The notes below the pieces were generated by a model, which saw nothing but the letters and a program-made list of their open reading frames with translations, searched no databases and had not been told where the DNA came from. This document shows positions 1-8,662 of a DNA stretch of 64,000 nt, piece by piece. This stretch comes from Mesonia oceanica. Its GTDB lineage: Bacteria; Bacteroidota; Bacteroidia; Flavobacteriales; Flavobacteriaceae. The DNA lies in the NCBI RefSeq assembly GCF_902499555.1, contig NZ_CABVMM010000009.1, forward strand, positions 29,178 to 93,177, written 5' to 3'. Positions within the stretch are counted from its first letter, which is position 1. Each line of letters starts with the position of its first letter. Made by a program: the position numbers and the translations under genes.

Positions 1-300
1 CAATTTTTTAGCGAAGAAAAAATCGCATTTGCCGATCCTATAGGAATTGGTGAAATGGCAAGTTTAGCACTAACGGTATTTGCAGAATTTATATGTTCCA
101 TTCTTATAATTTTAGGATTAGGGACGAGATTAGCAGCCATTCCGTTATTAATTACGATGCTAGTGGCTATATTTATAGTGCATGCTTCAGACGGGATGTC
201 TCATCAAGAATTGCCACTTTTGTATTTGTTCAGTTATATCTTGTTGATGTTAACCGGAAGTGGAAAATATTCGTTAGACCATTTTTTCTTAAAGAAATAG
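1..300 (+). CDS. DoxX family membrane protein (3' part only)
   Basis: The reading frame is open from the first base of the window, so the 5' end is missing; about 99 residues are visible. They form at least three hydrophobic segments with the motif GLGTRLAAIPL followed by a conserved-looking H-A-S-D turn and a final C-terminal membrane helix, as in the DoxX family of small four-helix inner-membrane proteins. DoxX proteins are linked to thiol/redox stress or quinone chemistry in some bacteria, but the role of this one cannot be told. The internal ATG at 55 is not needed as a start, because the frame continues upstream. Family call fairly safe; function unknown. Confidence 0.75.
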   Translation, partial: QFFSEEKIAFADPIGIGEMASLALTVFAEFICSILIILGLGTRLAAIPLLITMLVAIFIVHASDGMSHQELPLLYLFSYILLMLTGSGKYSLDHFFLKK

Positions 301-340
301 ATTTGAATTTCCGAAATGAATCATAACAAGGTGTCGTTCC

Positions 341-442
341 CCCTGAACCTGTCCGCCTGAAAGTTGGACTTGTTTCAGGGTCTCATCCTCAAGATTTTGT
401 TTTTTTCAATACTAGAGATTCCGTGTCAAGCAAAGAATGACG
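341..442. repeat. Dispersed intergenic repeat, copy 1
   Basis: Between the DoxX stop and the next gene lies a non-coding block with a hairpin (CCCTGAA at 341-347 pairs with TTCAGGG at 374-380, with an inner GTCC/GGAC pair at 351-354/366-369), then GGGTCTCATC and, further on, TCAAGCAAAGAATGACG. A degenerate second copy lies at 30417-30477 with the same order of blocks. It does not encode a protein. Interpretation as a dispersed, once mobile or REP-like element is inference from the two copies. Confidence 0.5.
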
Positions 443-469
443 CTAATTATAATAGTGGATCATCAACAA

Positions 470-513
470 TAAAAAAGACAGGGATTATAAATCAAACTGG
501 TTGTAATTCCTGT
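470..513 (-). terminator. Intrinsic terminator of the flavoprotein gene, overlapping its 3' end
   Basis: ACAGGGATTA (478-487) pairs with TAATTCCTGT (504-513), nine of ten matched with one wobble, loop of 16 nt. On the minus strand the stem is followed by TTTTTT (from 476 to 471). The stop codon of the minus-strand gene (492-494) lies in the loop. A T-run also follows on the plus strand (513-518), so it may serve the DoxX gene too. Confidence 0.6.
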
Positions 514-1544
514 TTTTTAATTTGTATAGCAAGGTATTCCGCGTCTTTTTTAATTCCCCCAAGCGTGGCAGAGCCTCGTGTGTGCAACCAAGGCAAGCCC
601 ATAAAATACAAACCTTTTATGCTACTTATTCCACGATTGTTTTTGGGATAACCTTCATGGTCAAGTTCTAGGCCTTCAATCCAAGAAAAATTGGGTCGGT
701 AGCCGGTCGCCCAGACAATATTTTTTACATTGGTTAAGGTTTGCTTTTCGGTCTCAATGTTTTCTTCATCTGCGTCGTTAGTTCTTCCAACAGGAATTAC
801 ATTTTTTCGACTTAAAATCTCTTTAACATCAGTACCAATCACCGGTTGTTTAGAATGACTTATACGTTTGCCAATCCACGATTTTTTGCTAAAACTTAAA
901 AAACCGGTTTTGGTAAACCACCACCAAAGTGTTTTTCCCAATATTTCCTGCGGAAGTGTTTTTACATTCGTATCCCCAGAGAAATAAGTTGTTCTCCCGT
1001 CTTTAGAAATTTCATCTAAAATTTGAAAGCCACTATCTCCTGCACCTACCACCATAGCAGCTCCTTCTTGCAACTGACTTGGGCTTTTATAATAATTACT
1101 GTGAATTTGAAAAACATTCGAGGAAATATGTTTCGAGCAAGGCGGAGTATAAGGAATGTGAAAAGGTCCGGTGGCAACAATTACTTGTTTGGTTTCTAAA
1201 GTAGCATTGTCCGTAGTTAAAATGAACTTTCCGTTTACTTTTTTAATGTTTTTCACCAACGTATTTAGCTGAACTGGAATGTCAAATTTTTTGACATAGC
1301 TTTTAAAATAATCAGCGACTTCATATTTATTGGGATAATGGCCTTTTTCAGCAGGAAAATCCATTCCCGCGAGGTGGTTGAATTCTGTAGGGGTAAAAAG
1401 CGTTAAAGAATCCCAACGGTTGAGCCAACTTGCTCCAATTTCATTTTCTTTATCGACTACCAAAAAGTCTTTCTCCAATTGCTTTAAATAATAAGCCATA
1501 GAAAGTCCGGCTTGAGCAGCCCCAATAATTATAAAATCTCGCAT
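492..1544 (-). CDS. NAD(P)/FAD-dependent monooxygenase-like flavoprotein
   Basis: 350 residues. It begins with an FAD-binding Rossmann motif (IIGAAQAGLSMAYYL, residues about 5-19), has an FMO-like stretch after W-D-S-L, and a second nucleotide-binding motif (VVGAGDSGFQI, about residue 164-174) for NAD(P)H. The last part has the ATGYRPNFSWI motif typical of flavin monooxygenase/thioredoxin-reductase-like enzymes. It should use NAD(P)H and FAD to oxidise or reduce a small substrate in the cytoplasm; the substrate is not readable. Starts at ATG, is transcribed alone, and its terminator overlaps the stop codon. It is related to but distinct from the YpdA-like gene at 5.5 kb. Family call safe, reaction unknown. 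Confidence 0.8.
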   Translation of the reverse strand: MRDFIIIGAAQAGLSMAYYLKQLEKDFLVVDKENEIGASWLNRWDSLTLFTPTEFNHLAGMDFPAEKGHYPNKYEVADYFKSYVKKFDIPVQLNTLVKNIKKVNGKFILTTDNATLETKQVIVATGPFHIPYTPPCSKHISSNVFQIHSNYYKSPSQLQEGAAMVVGAGDSGFQILDEISKDGRTTYFSGDTNVKTLPQEILGKTLWWWFTKTGFLSFSKKSWIGKRISHSKQPVIGTDVKEILSRKNVIPVGRTNDADEENIETEKQTLTNVKNIVWATGYRPNFSWIEGLELDHEGYPKNNRGISSIKGLYFMGLPWLHTRGSATLGGIKKDAEYLAIQIKKQELQPV

Positions 1545-1598
1545 AATTGTGTTAGTTATGCGAGTATGATAACCTTTTTTATACTGAAAAACAAGTTT

Positions 1599-2747
1599 TT
1601 ATACAACAACCCGAGGAATACTTTTATCTAAGCGTGTAAGGAGTTCGTAATTAAGTTGCTCACTTAAATTTCCGAAGTAAGAAACGTTTATAGATTGTTC
1701 GCCATCTTGCCCGATAATGGTGACGGTGTCCCCAATTTTTACCTCGATGTTGGTGACGTCGATAAGGAACATGTTCATGTTTACAGTTCCTATGACACTT
1801 AAGCGTTTTCCGTTAACCAATACTCTTCCGGTGTTACTTAAACTTCTACTAAAACCATAACCGTAGCCTACGGGAACACTAGCGATTTTCATATTGGTTT
1901 CTGCCAAAAATGAAGTTCCATAGCCAACGAAGTCTCCGGCTTTTACATTTTTAATATCAATAATAGAGGAACGCCAACTTAAAACACTTTCCAATTGGGT
2001 TTCGTATTCATGTTTTACATTATAAGTGAGTTGACTTTCTTTGCTGGGCCACAAGCCATATTGAATAATCCCTATTCTTACCATATCTAAATTAAACTGC
2101 GGATAGGCGATAATTCCCGCACTGCAAGAGGTATGCAATTTTTTGGCTTCAATTCCTTTTATTTTTAAAAACTCAATCCCTTTTAAAAAGCTTTGTTGTT
2201 GTTCTTGAATTCTTTTAAAATTGGCACTGCTTTCCGCACCCGCAAAGTGAGTACAGATTCCTTCAACTTCTATTAAATTTTTATTTTCTTCAATGATTTC
2301 TACGAGTTCTAAAAGTTGGTTTTGCTCAAAACCGTGACGGTTCATTCCGGTTTCCAATTCAATATGGACATGAATTTTTTTCGTTTGTTTTTTCGCTTCC
2401 CTCAATAAAGTCTGCAATCCAGAAATATTGTAGATAAAAAACTGAATTTTATTTTCAACTACCCAAGAAATATCTTCTTCAGCAATATCTCCCATCACCA
2501 TAATTGTCGCTGCTTGGGTTAAAGATTCATGGGCAATTTTAGCTTCAAAAGAACTAAATACGGAAAAATGATTCACTCCCAAATATTGTAATTCCGGAAC
2601 CATTTGTTGGATTCCGTGGCCATAAGCATTTCCTTTGATGACGCTTGATAAGGTAACTTTTTCGCCGATAAGGTTTTTTATGAATTTGAAGTTGTTGGCT
2701 AAGGCATTTCTGTTTAATTCTATAACCGAACTGTGATTGGTGATCAT
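1599..2747 (-). CDS. alr: Alanine racemase
   Basis: 382 residues, the usual length. PLP-dependent interconversion of L- and D-alanine for peptidoglycan. The PLP lysine is K38 in VIKGNAYGHG; R137 in METGMNRHGF-type context and R224 in VRIGIIQYG match the cofactor-tuning arginines; the second catalytic base is Y276 in VGYGTSF, contributed to the other subunit of the dimer. The normally conserved GYADG appears as GYGYG and the usual Cys/Asp in GTVxMD as GTVNMN, so it is a slightly diverged member. The ATG overlaps the stop of the upstream M20 hydrolase (ATGA, 2744-2747), so the two are translationally coupled. Cytoplasmic. Call secure. Confidence 0.9.
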   Translation of the reverse strand: MITNHSSVIELNRNALANNFKFIKNLIGEKVTLSSVIKGNAYGHGIQQMVPELQYLGVNHFSVFSSFEAKIAHESLTQAATIMVMGDIAEEDISWVVENKIQFFIYNISGLQTLLREAKKQTKKIHVHIELETGMNRHGFEQNQLLELVEIIEENKNLIEVEGICTHFAGAESSANFKRIQEQQQSFLKGIEFLKIKGIEAKKLHTSCSAGIIAYPQFNLDMVRIGIIQYGLWPSKESQLTYNVKHEYETQLESVLSWRSSIIDIKNVKAGDFVGYGTSFLAETNMKIASVPVGYGYGFSRSLSNTGRVLVNGKRLSVIGTVNMNMFLIDVTNIEVKIGDTVTIIGQDGEQSINVSYFGNLSEQLNYELLTRLDKSIPRVVV

Positions 2748-3874
2748 TGTAAAAGTTTTTTGCTTAATGAGTAAAACATGTTAATTCCATAGGGAAGGAG
2801 TTGGTCTGGAAAATCATAATCAGGATTATGTAATTCCGGTGTGTTTTCTCCTGAGCCTAAGCCAAACATTGCTCCTTTGTATTGTTGGGTAAAAGCTCCA
2901 AAATCTTCGCCCCAGTTAAAAAAGTGTTCTTTTTCTGTAAATGAATATTGATTTGCTTCAGCAGCTTTTCTAATGAGCTCAAAAGCTTCCGGATCATTAT
3001 TGTTAGCTTCAAAAGCTTCTTTCCATTGCAAAGAAAAGTTGAGGTTTTCCCGTTGACAGGTTTTTTCTATTTGATGAATGATTTCTTTTTTCTGCTGAAC
3101 AAATTTTTTGTGTTCGCCTGTTCTAAGCGTGTAACTTAAGGTAGCTTTTCCGGCGGAAGTTCCATAAGCTTTTTCTCCCATTTGGATATAAATTGGCGTT
3201 GCCAAAAAGTAATTTTCTTGGGTTACATCAGGCTGATGAATGGAAGTGAAATAATTGATAAGGTCACGAATGGCTGAAGCAGGATTAATCCCTTTCCATG
3301 GCATTCCTGCATGGCTTGTTTTTCCTAGTAATTCGATATCTACACTTTCTACTGAAGGTGTAAAGGTTTGGGGTTTGGTAATGATATTTCCTAAGGGATA
3401 GCCTGGTACGTTATGTAGCGAAAAAGCATAATCGATATTGAATTTTTCCAGAATTTTACTTTTTAAAATATTTTTGGCTCCTTTTCCCGTTTCTTCTGAA
3501 GATTGAAAAAGAAGTAAAACCTTTCCGGAAAATTCATTTCTGTGTTCAATAAGTTTTTCAGCTAAGCCCAACAACATTGTCATATGTCCATCGTGACCGC
3601 ATTTATGGGAAACATTTTTATTTTTCGATTGGTAGGTAAATTGGTTAGTTTCTTCAATGGGAAGAGCATCCAGTTCTGCCCTGAAAAGAATTGTTTTTCC
3701 GGGAGAATTAAAGTCTATTTCAGCAAGCAAACTATATTCTGAAAAATTCTCGTGTACTTGTGTTACACCAATTTCTTTCAGCTTCTTTACTATGAAAACC
3801 GAAGTCTGTTTTTCTTTTCCTGAAACCTCAGGATGTTGATGCAATGTTTTTCTAAGTTCTTCTAAATTCATCAT
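2744..3874 (-). CDS. M20 family metallohydrolase (amidohydrolase)
   Basis: 376 residues. Zinc-hydrolase signatures of the M20D group: RAELDALP (about 65-72), HKCGHDGHM with H94 and D95, FQSSEETGKG with the catalytic glutamates about 127-128, and H154 in SLHNVPG. Such enzymes cleave N-acyl amino acids, hippurate-like amides or small peptides, in the cytoplasm. Two consecutive ATGs (3874 and 3871) could start it. It is the first gene of a two-gene operon with alr, overlapping it by 4 bp, which could hint at recycling of amino acids linked to cell-wall turnover (inference). Exact substrate unknown; family certain. Confidence 0.85.
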   Translation of the reverse strand: MMNLEELRKTLHQHPEVSGKEKQTSVFIVKKLKEIGVTQVHENFSEYSLLAEIDFNSPGKTILFRAELDALPIEETNQFTYQSKNKNVSHKCGHDGHMTMLLGLAEKLIEHRNEFSGKVLLLFQSSEETGKGAKNILKSKILEKFNIDYAFSLHNVPGYPLGNIITKPQTFTPSVESVDIELLGKTSHAGMPWKGINPASAIRDLINYFTSIHQPDVTQENYFLATPIYIQMGEKAYGTSAGKATLSYTLRTGEHKKFVQQKKEIIHQIEKTCQRENLNFSLQWKEAFEANNNDPEAFELIRKAAEANQYSFTEKEHFFNWGEDFGAFTQQYKGAMFGLGSGENTPELHNPDYDFPDQLLPYGINMFYSLSKKLLQ

Positions 3875-3961
3875 TTTTAATATAAAACTTTCTGCGGTTA
3901 ATAAAAGTTAAGTCTTGTTAATACAGGGTTAAAATTTTTCAAGTATATTCGGGAGTTCTCT

Positions 3962-4786
3962 ATGGAAGGATTTATCATTGCCATTCTTATTATTCTTTTA
4001 CTCGTCGCTTTGGTGGGTATTATTTTGGTGAAATCTATTTCTTTATTTGATCATGTTTATATGTATTTTTTCAAGAGACCTATTTACATTCATTTGTACT
4101 TTAGGTTGAAGAAATTGACTTATGAAGAAGAAAAGTTTATTAAGAATCGTTTTTCGTTTTATAATCGCTTAAATGCTAAGCAACAAAAGTTCTTTCAGCA
4201 TCGACTGATTACTTTTATGCAGGATAAATCTTTTGAAGCAAGGGAAGGCTTTGAAATTACCAAAGAAGTGAAACTCTATATTTCGGCAACCGCAGTGATG
4301 CTCACTTTCGGGATGCGGGATTTTTTGTTGCCTGCGCTACAGAAAATTTTTGTATATCCTGATATTTATTATTCTACCATTACTCAAAATCACCATAAAG
4401 GCGAATTTAACCCACGTTTAAAAGCATTGGTTTTTTCTTGGAAGCATTTTCTGGAAGGTTTTGCCGATGAGGAAGATAATATCAATTTGGCAATTCATGA
4501 GTTTATTCACGTGCTTCAGATCAATAGTATGAAAGAGAGCGATATTAGTGCCACCATTTTTGCAGATACGTCTAAAAAATTGGTGAATCTATTGTTGAAT
4601 GATGAAATACGGCAGCGTTTGCAGGATACTAAATACTTTAGAAAATATGCCTTTACCAATCGCTTTGAATTTTTAGCGGTTTTAGTGGAATATTTTATTG
4701 AAAGCCCTATCGTTTTTAAACAAAAATTCCCTGAATTTTATAGTAAAATCAGGGAAATGTTGAATTATAATTTTAACGGATATTAA
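3962..4786 (+). CDS. mtfA: MtfA-like zinc metallopeptidase (M90 family)
   Basis: 274 residues. One N-terminal transmembrane segment (about residues 3-26) followed by a cytoplasmic or periplasmic domain with the gluzincin motif HEFIH (H179, E180, H183) and a downstream glutamate ligand around E243 in VLVEYFIESP. This layout matches MtfA, the peptidase that in Escherichia coli responds to Mlc and glucose uptake; Bacteroidota have no classical PTS link, so the role here is open. A TATATTCG box (3944-3951) 18 nt before the ATG may be its promoter. It converges on the NYN gene; the two stop codons share TTAA at 4783-4786, leaving no intergenic terminator. Confidence 0.8.
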   Translation: MEGFIIAILIILLLVALVGIILVKSISLFDHVYMYFFKRPIYIHLYFRLKKLTYEEEKFIKNRFSFYNRLNAKQQKFFQHRLITFMQDKSFEAREGFEITKEVKLYISATAVMLTFGMRDFLLPALQKIFVYPDIYYSTITQNHHKGEFNPRLKALVFSWKHFLEGFADEEDNINLAIHEFIHVLQINSMKESDISATIFADTSKKLVNLLLNDEIRQRLQDTKYFRKYAFTNRFEFLAVLVEYFIESPIVFKQKFPEFYSKIREMLNYNFNGY

Positions 4787-5529
4787 TTTTTGTTCCGTAC
4801 GTAAATCAATTTGAATCTGTTGTTGTTATGCTGATTTTCGCGGGATTCTACCTCAAATTTATTAATGGAATTAATCATTGGGGTGAGTTTCTGGAAGCCG
4901 TAATTTCTAGAGTCGAAGTTGGGTTGCTTTTTTTGAAGCAAACTCCCTACATCTCCTAAAAATGCCCAACCATCTTCATCGGCTATATCAGAAATAGTGG
5001 AAGCAATTAATTTTATGACTTTCGGTGTAATTTTATCGACATCGTCTTTTTTATCTTCTTTTGATTTTGAAGAATTTTTGCTCTCGATTTCTTTATTCTG
5101 GTTCTTTAATATTTCAATATAGATAAACTTATCGCAGGCTACAATAAAAGGTTCTGGGGTTTTCTTTTCGCCAATTCCTATTACATTTTTACCGGCTTCC
5201 CGAAGTCGCGTAGCGAGTTTTGTGAAATCGCTATCACTGGAAACCAAACAAAAACCATCTACTTTATTGGAATATAAAATATCCATGGCATCAATGATCA
5301 TGGCAGAATCGGTTGCATTTTTACCTTGCGTATAAGCGTATTGTTGAATAGGGTTTACCGCATTTTCCAATAAAACACTTTTCCATTTGTTAAGATGAGG
5401 CTTGGTCCAGTCACCGTAAATTCTTTTAATAGTAGGATTACCGTACTTGGCAATTTCCTGTAACATTTCTGTAATGTAAGCCGACGGGATGTTATCGCCA
5501 TCTATTAGAACTGCCAATTTATTTTCCAT
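4783..5529 (-). CDS. NYN domain ribonuclease-like protein with C-terminal OST-HTH/LOTUS domain
   Basis: 248 residues. The N-terminal half is a PIN-like NYN (LabA/DUF88) domain: VLIDGDN with D10 and D12, ATDSAMIIDAMD around 72-83, and LVSSDSDF with D99 and D101 supply the expected acidic metal site. A charged linker (about 143-166, rich in K, E, D and S) leads to an OST-HTH/LOTUS-like domain (about 166-245) ending in the typical F-K-L-I-Y-V strand. NYN domains are nucleases or RNA-binding folds; LOTUS domains bind RNA. The combined protein should act on RNA in the cytoplasm, target unknown. Monocistronic, ATG start, convergent with mtfA. Domain calls good. Confidence 0.8.
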   Translation of the reverse strand: MENKLAVLIDGDNIPSAYITEMLQEIAKYGNPTIKRIYGDWTKPHLNKWKSVLLENAVNPIQQYAYTQGKNATDSAMIIDAMDILYSNKVDGFCLVSSDSDFTKLATRLREAGKNVIGIGEKKTPEPFIVACDKFIYIEILKNQNKEIESKNSSKSKEDKKDDVDKITPKVIKLIASTISDIADEDGWAFLGDVGSLLQKKQPNFDSRNYGFQKLTPMINSINKFEVESRENQHNNNRFKLIYVRNKN

Positions 5530-5538
5530 AGTTGTTTT

Positions 5539-6525
5539 TTAGTTGCAAGAGATGTTTTCCATAATCATCTTGGCGTGAATACGTGAATTTTCTATAAACC
5601 ACTTATGTGTTTCCAACCCGCCACAAATCACTCCGGCCAAGTAAACTCCTTTTAAGTTGGTTTCCATGGTTTGTGGATCGTATTTTGGAATTTTATTTTC
5701 TTTATCTCGTAGTTGAATTCCTACTTCTTCTAAAAATTTAAAATTAGGTCGGTAACCGGTTAATGCTAAAACAAAGTCATTTTTTAAGGTTTTTTTGTTT
5801 CCGTTTTCATCTTCAATATCCACCTCGTTTTCTCGTATTTCAGTAATAATAGAATTGAAATAAGCATTGATGCTCCCTTCTTCAATTCGGTTCACAATAT
5901 CGGGTCTTACCCAATATTTTACTCGTTCACCAATAGATTTTCCACGCACAACCATGCTTACCCGGCCACCTTTTCTATAAACTTCTAATGCGGCATCCAC
6001 AGAAGAATTACTAGCGCCCACTACAATTACATCTTGATTAGAAAAGTAATGAGGGTCATTATAATAATGATAGACTTTAGGTAAATCTTCTCCTTTTACA
6101 TTCATATAATTAGGAATGTCGTAAAAGCCGGTAGCGATGACTACATTTTTAGAAGAATAGGTTTCTTTGCTAGTTTCTACTTCATAAAAATCACCACTTT
6201 TTTTAACTGAATTTACTTTTTCAAATAAATGGATATCGAGTTTTTTTGAAGTCGCAATTCTTCTGTAATATTCTAGGGCTTCAGCCTTGCTAGGTTTTGC
6301 GTTTTTACTGATAAAGGGAATTTGATCGATCTCTAATTTTTCTGAAGAAGAAAAAAACGTCATATTGGTCGGATAATTATACAAGGAATTGACCAACGGA
6401 CCTTTTTCAATAACCACATAAGAAAGGTTTCTTTTTTGGGCTTCAATGGCACAAGCAATACCGATAGGACCAGCTCCAATAATTACAACGTCTAACAAAT
6501 CTTTACCTGAATTATGAGTTTGCAA
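5539..6525 (-). CDS. ypdA: YpdA-type FAD-dependent thiol disulfide reductase
   Basis: 328 residues. FAD motif IIGAGPIGIACAIEA near the N-terminus and an NADPH motif VVGASNSSVDAALE around residue 160, with no CxxC redox pair between them. The run NYPTNMTFFSSSEKLEI is characteristic of YpdA, the putative bacillithiol-disulfide reductase. It would reduce bacillithiol disulfide with NADPH in the cytoplasm. The first possible start is TTG at 6525 because an in-frame TAA lies just upstream; this start is inside the rpe 3' end, overlapping by 14 bp, so the genes form an operon rpe-ypdA. A later TTG at 6498 is an alternative. Confidence 0.82.
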   Translation of the reverse strand: MQTHNSGKDLLDVVIIGAGPIGIACAIEAQKRNLSYVVIEKGPLVNSLYNYPTNMTFFSSSEKLEIDQIPFISKNAKPSKAEALEYYRRIATSKKLDIHLFEKVNSVKKSGDFYEVETSKETYSSKNVVIATGFYDIPNYMNVKGEDLPKVYHYYNDPHYFSNQDVIVVGASNSSVDAALEVYRKGGRVSMVVRGKSIGERVKYWVRPDIVNRIEEGSINAYFNSIITEIRENEVDIEDENGNKKTLKNDFVLALTGYRPNFKFLEEVGIQLRDKENKIPKYDPQTMETNLKGVYLAGVICGGLETHKWFIENSRIHAKMIMENISCN

Positions 6526-7171
6526 TTTCTTTTAATTCTTTAACTGTTTCTTTTGGAGTAGCAGATTTGAAAACAAAACTTCCGGCTACCAATACATCGG
6601 CTCCGGCTTCTACTAGTTGTTTGGCATTTTTATCGGTTACACCACCATCGATCTCAATTTGTGTTGCAGCGTTGTTATCTAAGATAATTTCTTTAAGCTG
6701 TCGGGTTTTTTTGTAGGTGTTTTCAATAAAGCTTTGACCGCCAAAACCGGGGTTTACGCTCATTATACAAACCAAATCAATATCGTTAATTACGTCTTCT
6801 AACAACGCAACATTGGTATGTGGGTTAATGGCAACTCCAGCTCTCATTCCTTCCGCTTTAATGGCTTGAAGAGTTCTGTGTAAATGTGTACAAGCTTCGT
6901 AGTGAACCGTTAAAATATCGGCACCTAATTCTGCAAAAGTTTTAATGTATCGATCAGGATCTACAATCATTAAATGTACATCAATTACTTTTCCGGCGTG
7001 GCGGTTAATGGCTTCTAAGACCGGCATCCCAAATGAGATGTTCGGTACAAAAACTCCGTCCATAATATCAATATGAAACCAATCTGCATCACTTTCGTTA
7101 ACCATTTCAATATCACGTTGAAGGTTGGCGAAATCTGCTGCTAGAATAGAGGGGGCTATTAATTTTTCCAT
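6512..7171 (-). CDS. rpe: Ribulose-phosphate 3-epimerase
   Basis: 219 residues, standard length. Interconverts ribulose 5-phosphate and xylulose 5-phosphate in the pentose phosphate pathway, cytoplasm. Metal and catalytic motifs are all present: APSILAADFANL at the N-terminus, HIDIMDG (His and Asp), VHLMI with the second histidine, VNPGFGGQ for phosphate binding, and IDGGV with the catalytic Asp near 175. Starts at ATG 15 nt or so after a predicted promoter box (7193-7200, minus strand); followed without a gap by ypdA. Call secure. Confidence 0.95.
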   Translation of the reverse strand: MEKLIAPSILAADFANLQRDIEMVNESDADWFHIDIMDGVFVPNISFGMPVLEAINRHAGKVIDVHLMIVDPDRYIKTFAELGADILTVHYEACTHLHRTLQAIKAEGMRAGVAINPHTNVALLEDVINDIDLVCIMSVNPGFGGQSFIENTYKKTRQLKEIILDNNAATQIEIDGGVTDKNAKQLVEAGADVLVAGSFVFKSATPKETVKELKEIANS

Positions 7172-7192
7172 TTTTCTTGTTTAATTGAACTA

Positions 7193-7200
7193 CAAAAATA
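7193..7200 (-). promoter_or_regulatory. Predicted Bacteroidota -7 promoter box of rpe-ypdA
   Basis: On the minus strand the sequence reads TATTTTTG, matching TAnnTTTG, 29 nt before the rpe ATG. It gives an untranslated leader of about 15 nt. No clear TTG box was found upstream, so this is a motif-only call. Confidence 0.5.
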
Positions 7201-7223
7201 CTAAGAAATAATGGATTAATTTT

Positions 7224-7631
7224 TTATTGATATTTTAGAAACTGTTTGAGCACTTCTTCTGCAGCATTTTTAAGTTTTTCATCTAGCAATTTTAGGTGAT
7301 CAAAAAATTCTTTTAAATTTTCGTATTGAAAAACATCGTTTTCACAGATGTAATCGCAAAGATAGTTGTCAAAGGAAGGTTGAGGAGCTCTTTCTTCAAA
7401 GATTTTGATAATGCTATGATGCCTATCGTCTTTTTTGATTTTTTCCCAAAGCTGTTTTATTATGGCAGTAGGACCATCGATGACCTGATAGAAATTTCCT
7501 TCTGAAAATAATAAAATTCCATAGATTCCTCTTTTGTGATTTTTTTGTTGGCTCTTAGAAAGTAATTCTTGAATTTTCATAGGGGTTAAAGTAGAGCCTA
7601 CGTTACTTACGTAAAAAATAATAATTCGCAT
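7224..7631 (-). CDS. BLUF-domain blue-light sensor protein
   Basis: 135 residues: one BLUF domain (about 1-92) and a short helical, charged tail (about 100-135). The flavin-photocycle residues are at canonical places: Y7 in FYVSN, N31 before the GIYGILLF strand, and Q49 in GNFYQVIDGP. BLUF domains bind FAD and report blue light by rearranging this Tyr-Gln pair. The usual Trp/Met strand (W-S-M-G-F type) is not visible; the region reads FDNYLCDY instead. No output domain is fused, so it would act on a partner protein. It is monocistronic, between rpe and rpoD, ATG start. Cytoplasmic. Confidence 0.85.
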   Translation of the reverse strand: MRIIIFYVSNVGSTLTPMKIQELLSKSQQKNHKRGIYGILLFSEGNFYQVIDGPTAIIKQLWEKIKKDDRHHSIIKIFEERAPQPSFDNYLCDYICENDVFQYENLKEFFDHLKLLDEKLKNAAEEVLKQFLKYQ

Positions 7632-7704
7632 TCATTGGTTTTTCGGTTAAAGTACTAAAAAACCGATTAAATGTTCATTTTTATGTAATGTAAAATTTAT
7701 AAGC

Positions 7705-7734
7705 ACTAAAAAACCCCGGTAATCAGCCGGGGTT
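7705..7734 (-). terminator. Intrinsic terminator downstream of rpoD
   Basis: AACCCCGG (7712-7719) pairs with CCGGGGTT (7727-7734), loop of 7 nt. Read on the minus strand, the stem is followed by a T-run (7713 to 7708), so it ends the rpoD transcript before the BLUF gene. Confidence 0.85.
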
Positions 7735-7798
7735 CCATTCATCAATCAAAAAACGAACAGTTATGAATTACTGTTTGTTATTACAAAGTTACAAAATT

Positions 7799-8662
7799 TT
7801 AACCTAAGTAAGTTTTTAAAATTTTGCTTCTAGAAGTGTGTTTTAATCTTCTAATAGCTTTCTCTTTAATTTGTCTTACTCTTTCTCTGGTTAGATCAAA
7901 AGTTTCTCCTATCTCTTCTAGAGTCATAGGGTGTTGATTTCCCAGTCCAAAATAAAGTCTTACAACGTCTGCTTCTCTTGGGGTTAAAGTTTCTAGTGAA
8001 CGTTCGATTTCGGTTTTCAAAGATTCATGAATTAAATCTTTATCCGGATTGGGAGACTCTCCTGAACGAACTACATCATATAGGTTGGAATCTTCTCCTT
8101 CTACTAGGGGAGCATCCATAGATAAATGACGACCAGAATTTTTCATGGATTCTTTTACGTCGTTTACTGTCATATCTAACTCTTTAGCAATTTCTTCGGC
8201 GCTTGGTGGTCTTTCATTTGCTTGTTCTAATGAAGCAAAGGTTTTATTGATTTTATTGATAGAACCAATTTTGTTAAGCGGTAAGCGTACAATTCTAGAC
8301 TGTTCTGCTAAAGCTTGTAAAATAGATTGTCTAATCCACCATACAGCGTAAGAAATAAATTTAAAACCTCTTGTTTCATCAAATCTTTTGGCAGCTTTAA
8401 TTAAACCTAAATTTCCTTCATTAATAAGGTCTGGTAAGGTTAAACCTTGGTTTTGGTACTGTTTTGCTACAGAGACCACAAAACGCAAATTGGCGTTTGT
8501 AAGTTTTTCTAGCGCTCTGTCATCGCCGGCTTTAATGCGTTGTGCTAATTCTACTTCTTCTTCGGCGGTAATTAAATCTACTTTACCAATTTCTTGTAAA
8601 TACTTGTCTAGCGAAGCAGTTTCTCTGTTAGTTACCTGCTTCGTAATTTTAAGTTGTCTCAT
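7799..8662 (-). CDS. rpoD: Primary sigma factor (Bacteroidota RpoD type)
   Basis: 287 residues. Regions in order: 1.2 ([20 protein letters not shown], about 17-36), 2.1-2.4 with the core-binding and melting segment ([38 protein letters not shown]), region 3 (about 125-190), and region 4 helix-turn-helix near the C-terminus ([20 protein letters not shown]). Region 1.1 and the long non-conserved insert of Escherichia coli RpoD are absent, which is the normal form of the Bacteroidota housekeeping sigma factor that reads TTG/TAnnTTTG promoters. It directs RNA polymerase in the cytoplasm. Single gene with its own terminator at 7705-7734. Call secure. Confidence 0.95.
   Translation of the reverse strand: MRQLKITKQVTNRETASLDKYLQEIGKVDLITAEEEVELAQRIKAGDDRALEKLTNANLRFVVSVAKQYQNQGLTLPDLINEGNLGLIKAAKRFDETRGFKFISYAVWWIRQSILQALAEQSRIVRLPLNKIGSINKINKTFASLEQANERPPSAEEIAKELDMTVNDVKESMKNSGRHLSMDAPLVEGEDSNLYDVVRSGESPNPDKDLIHESLKTEIERSLETLTPREADVVRLYFGLGNQHPMTLEEIGETFDLTRERVRQIKEKAIRRLKHTSRSKILKTYLG

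Noticed and set aside
364..651. Plus-strand ORF of 95 codons opposite the flavoprotein 3' end
   Set aside because: It crosses the repeat and the terminator, and overlaps a conserved gene on the other strand; no protein features.
1560..1598. Possible terminator between alr and the flavoprotein (GTTAT/ATAAC)
   Set aside because: Only 5 bp of stem and no T-run on the minus strand; too weak to list as a feature.
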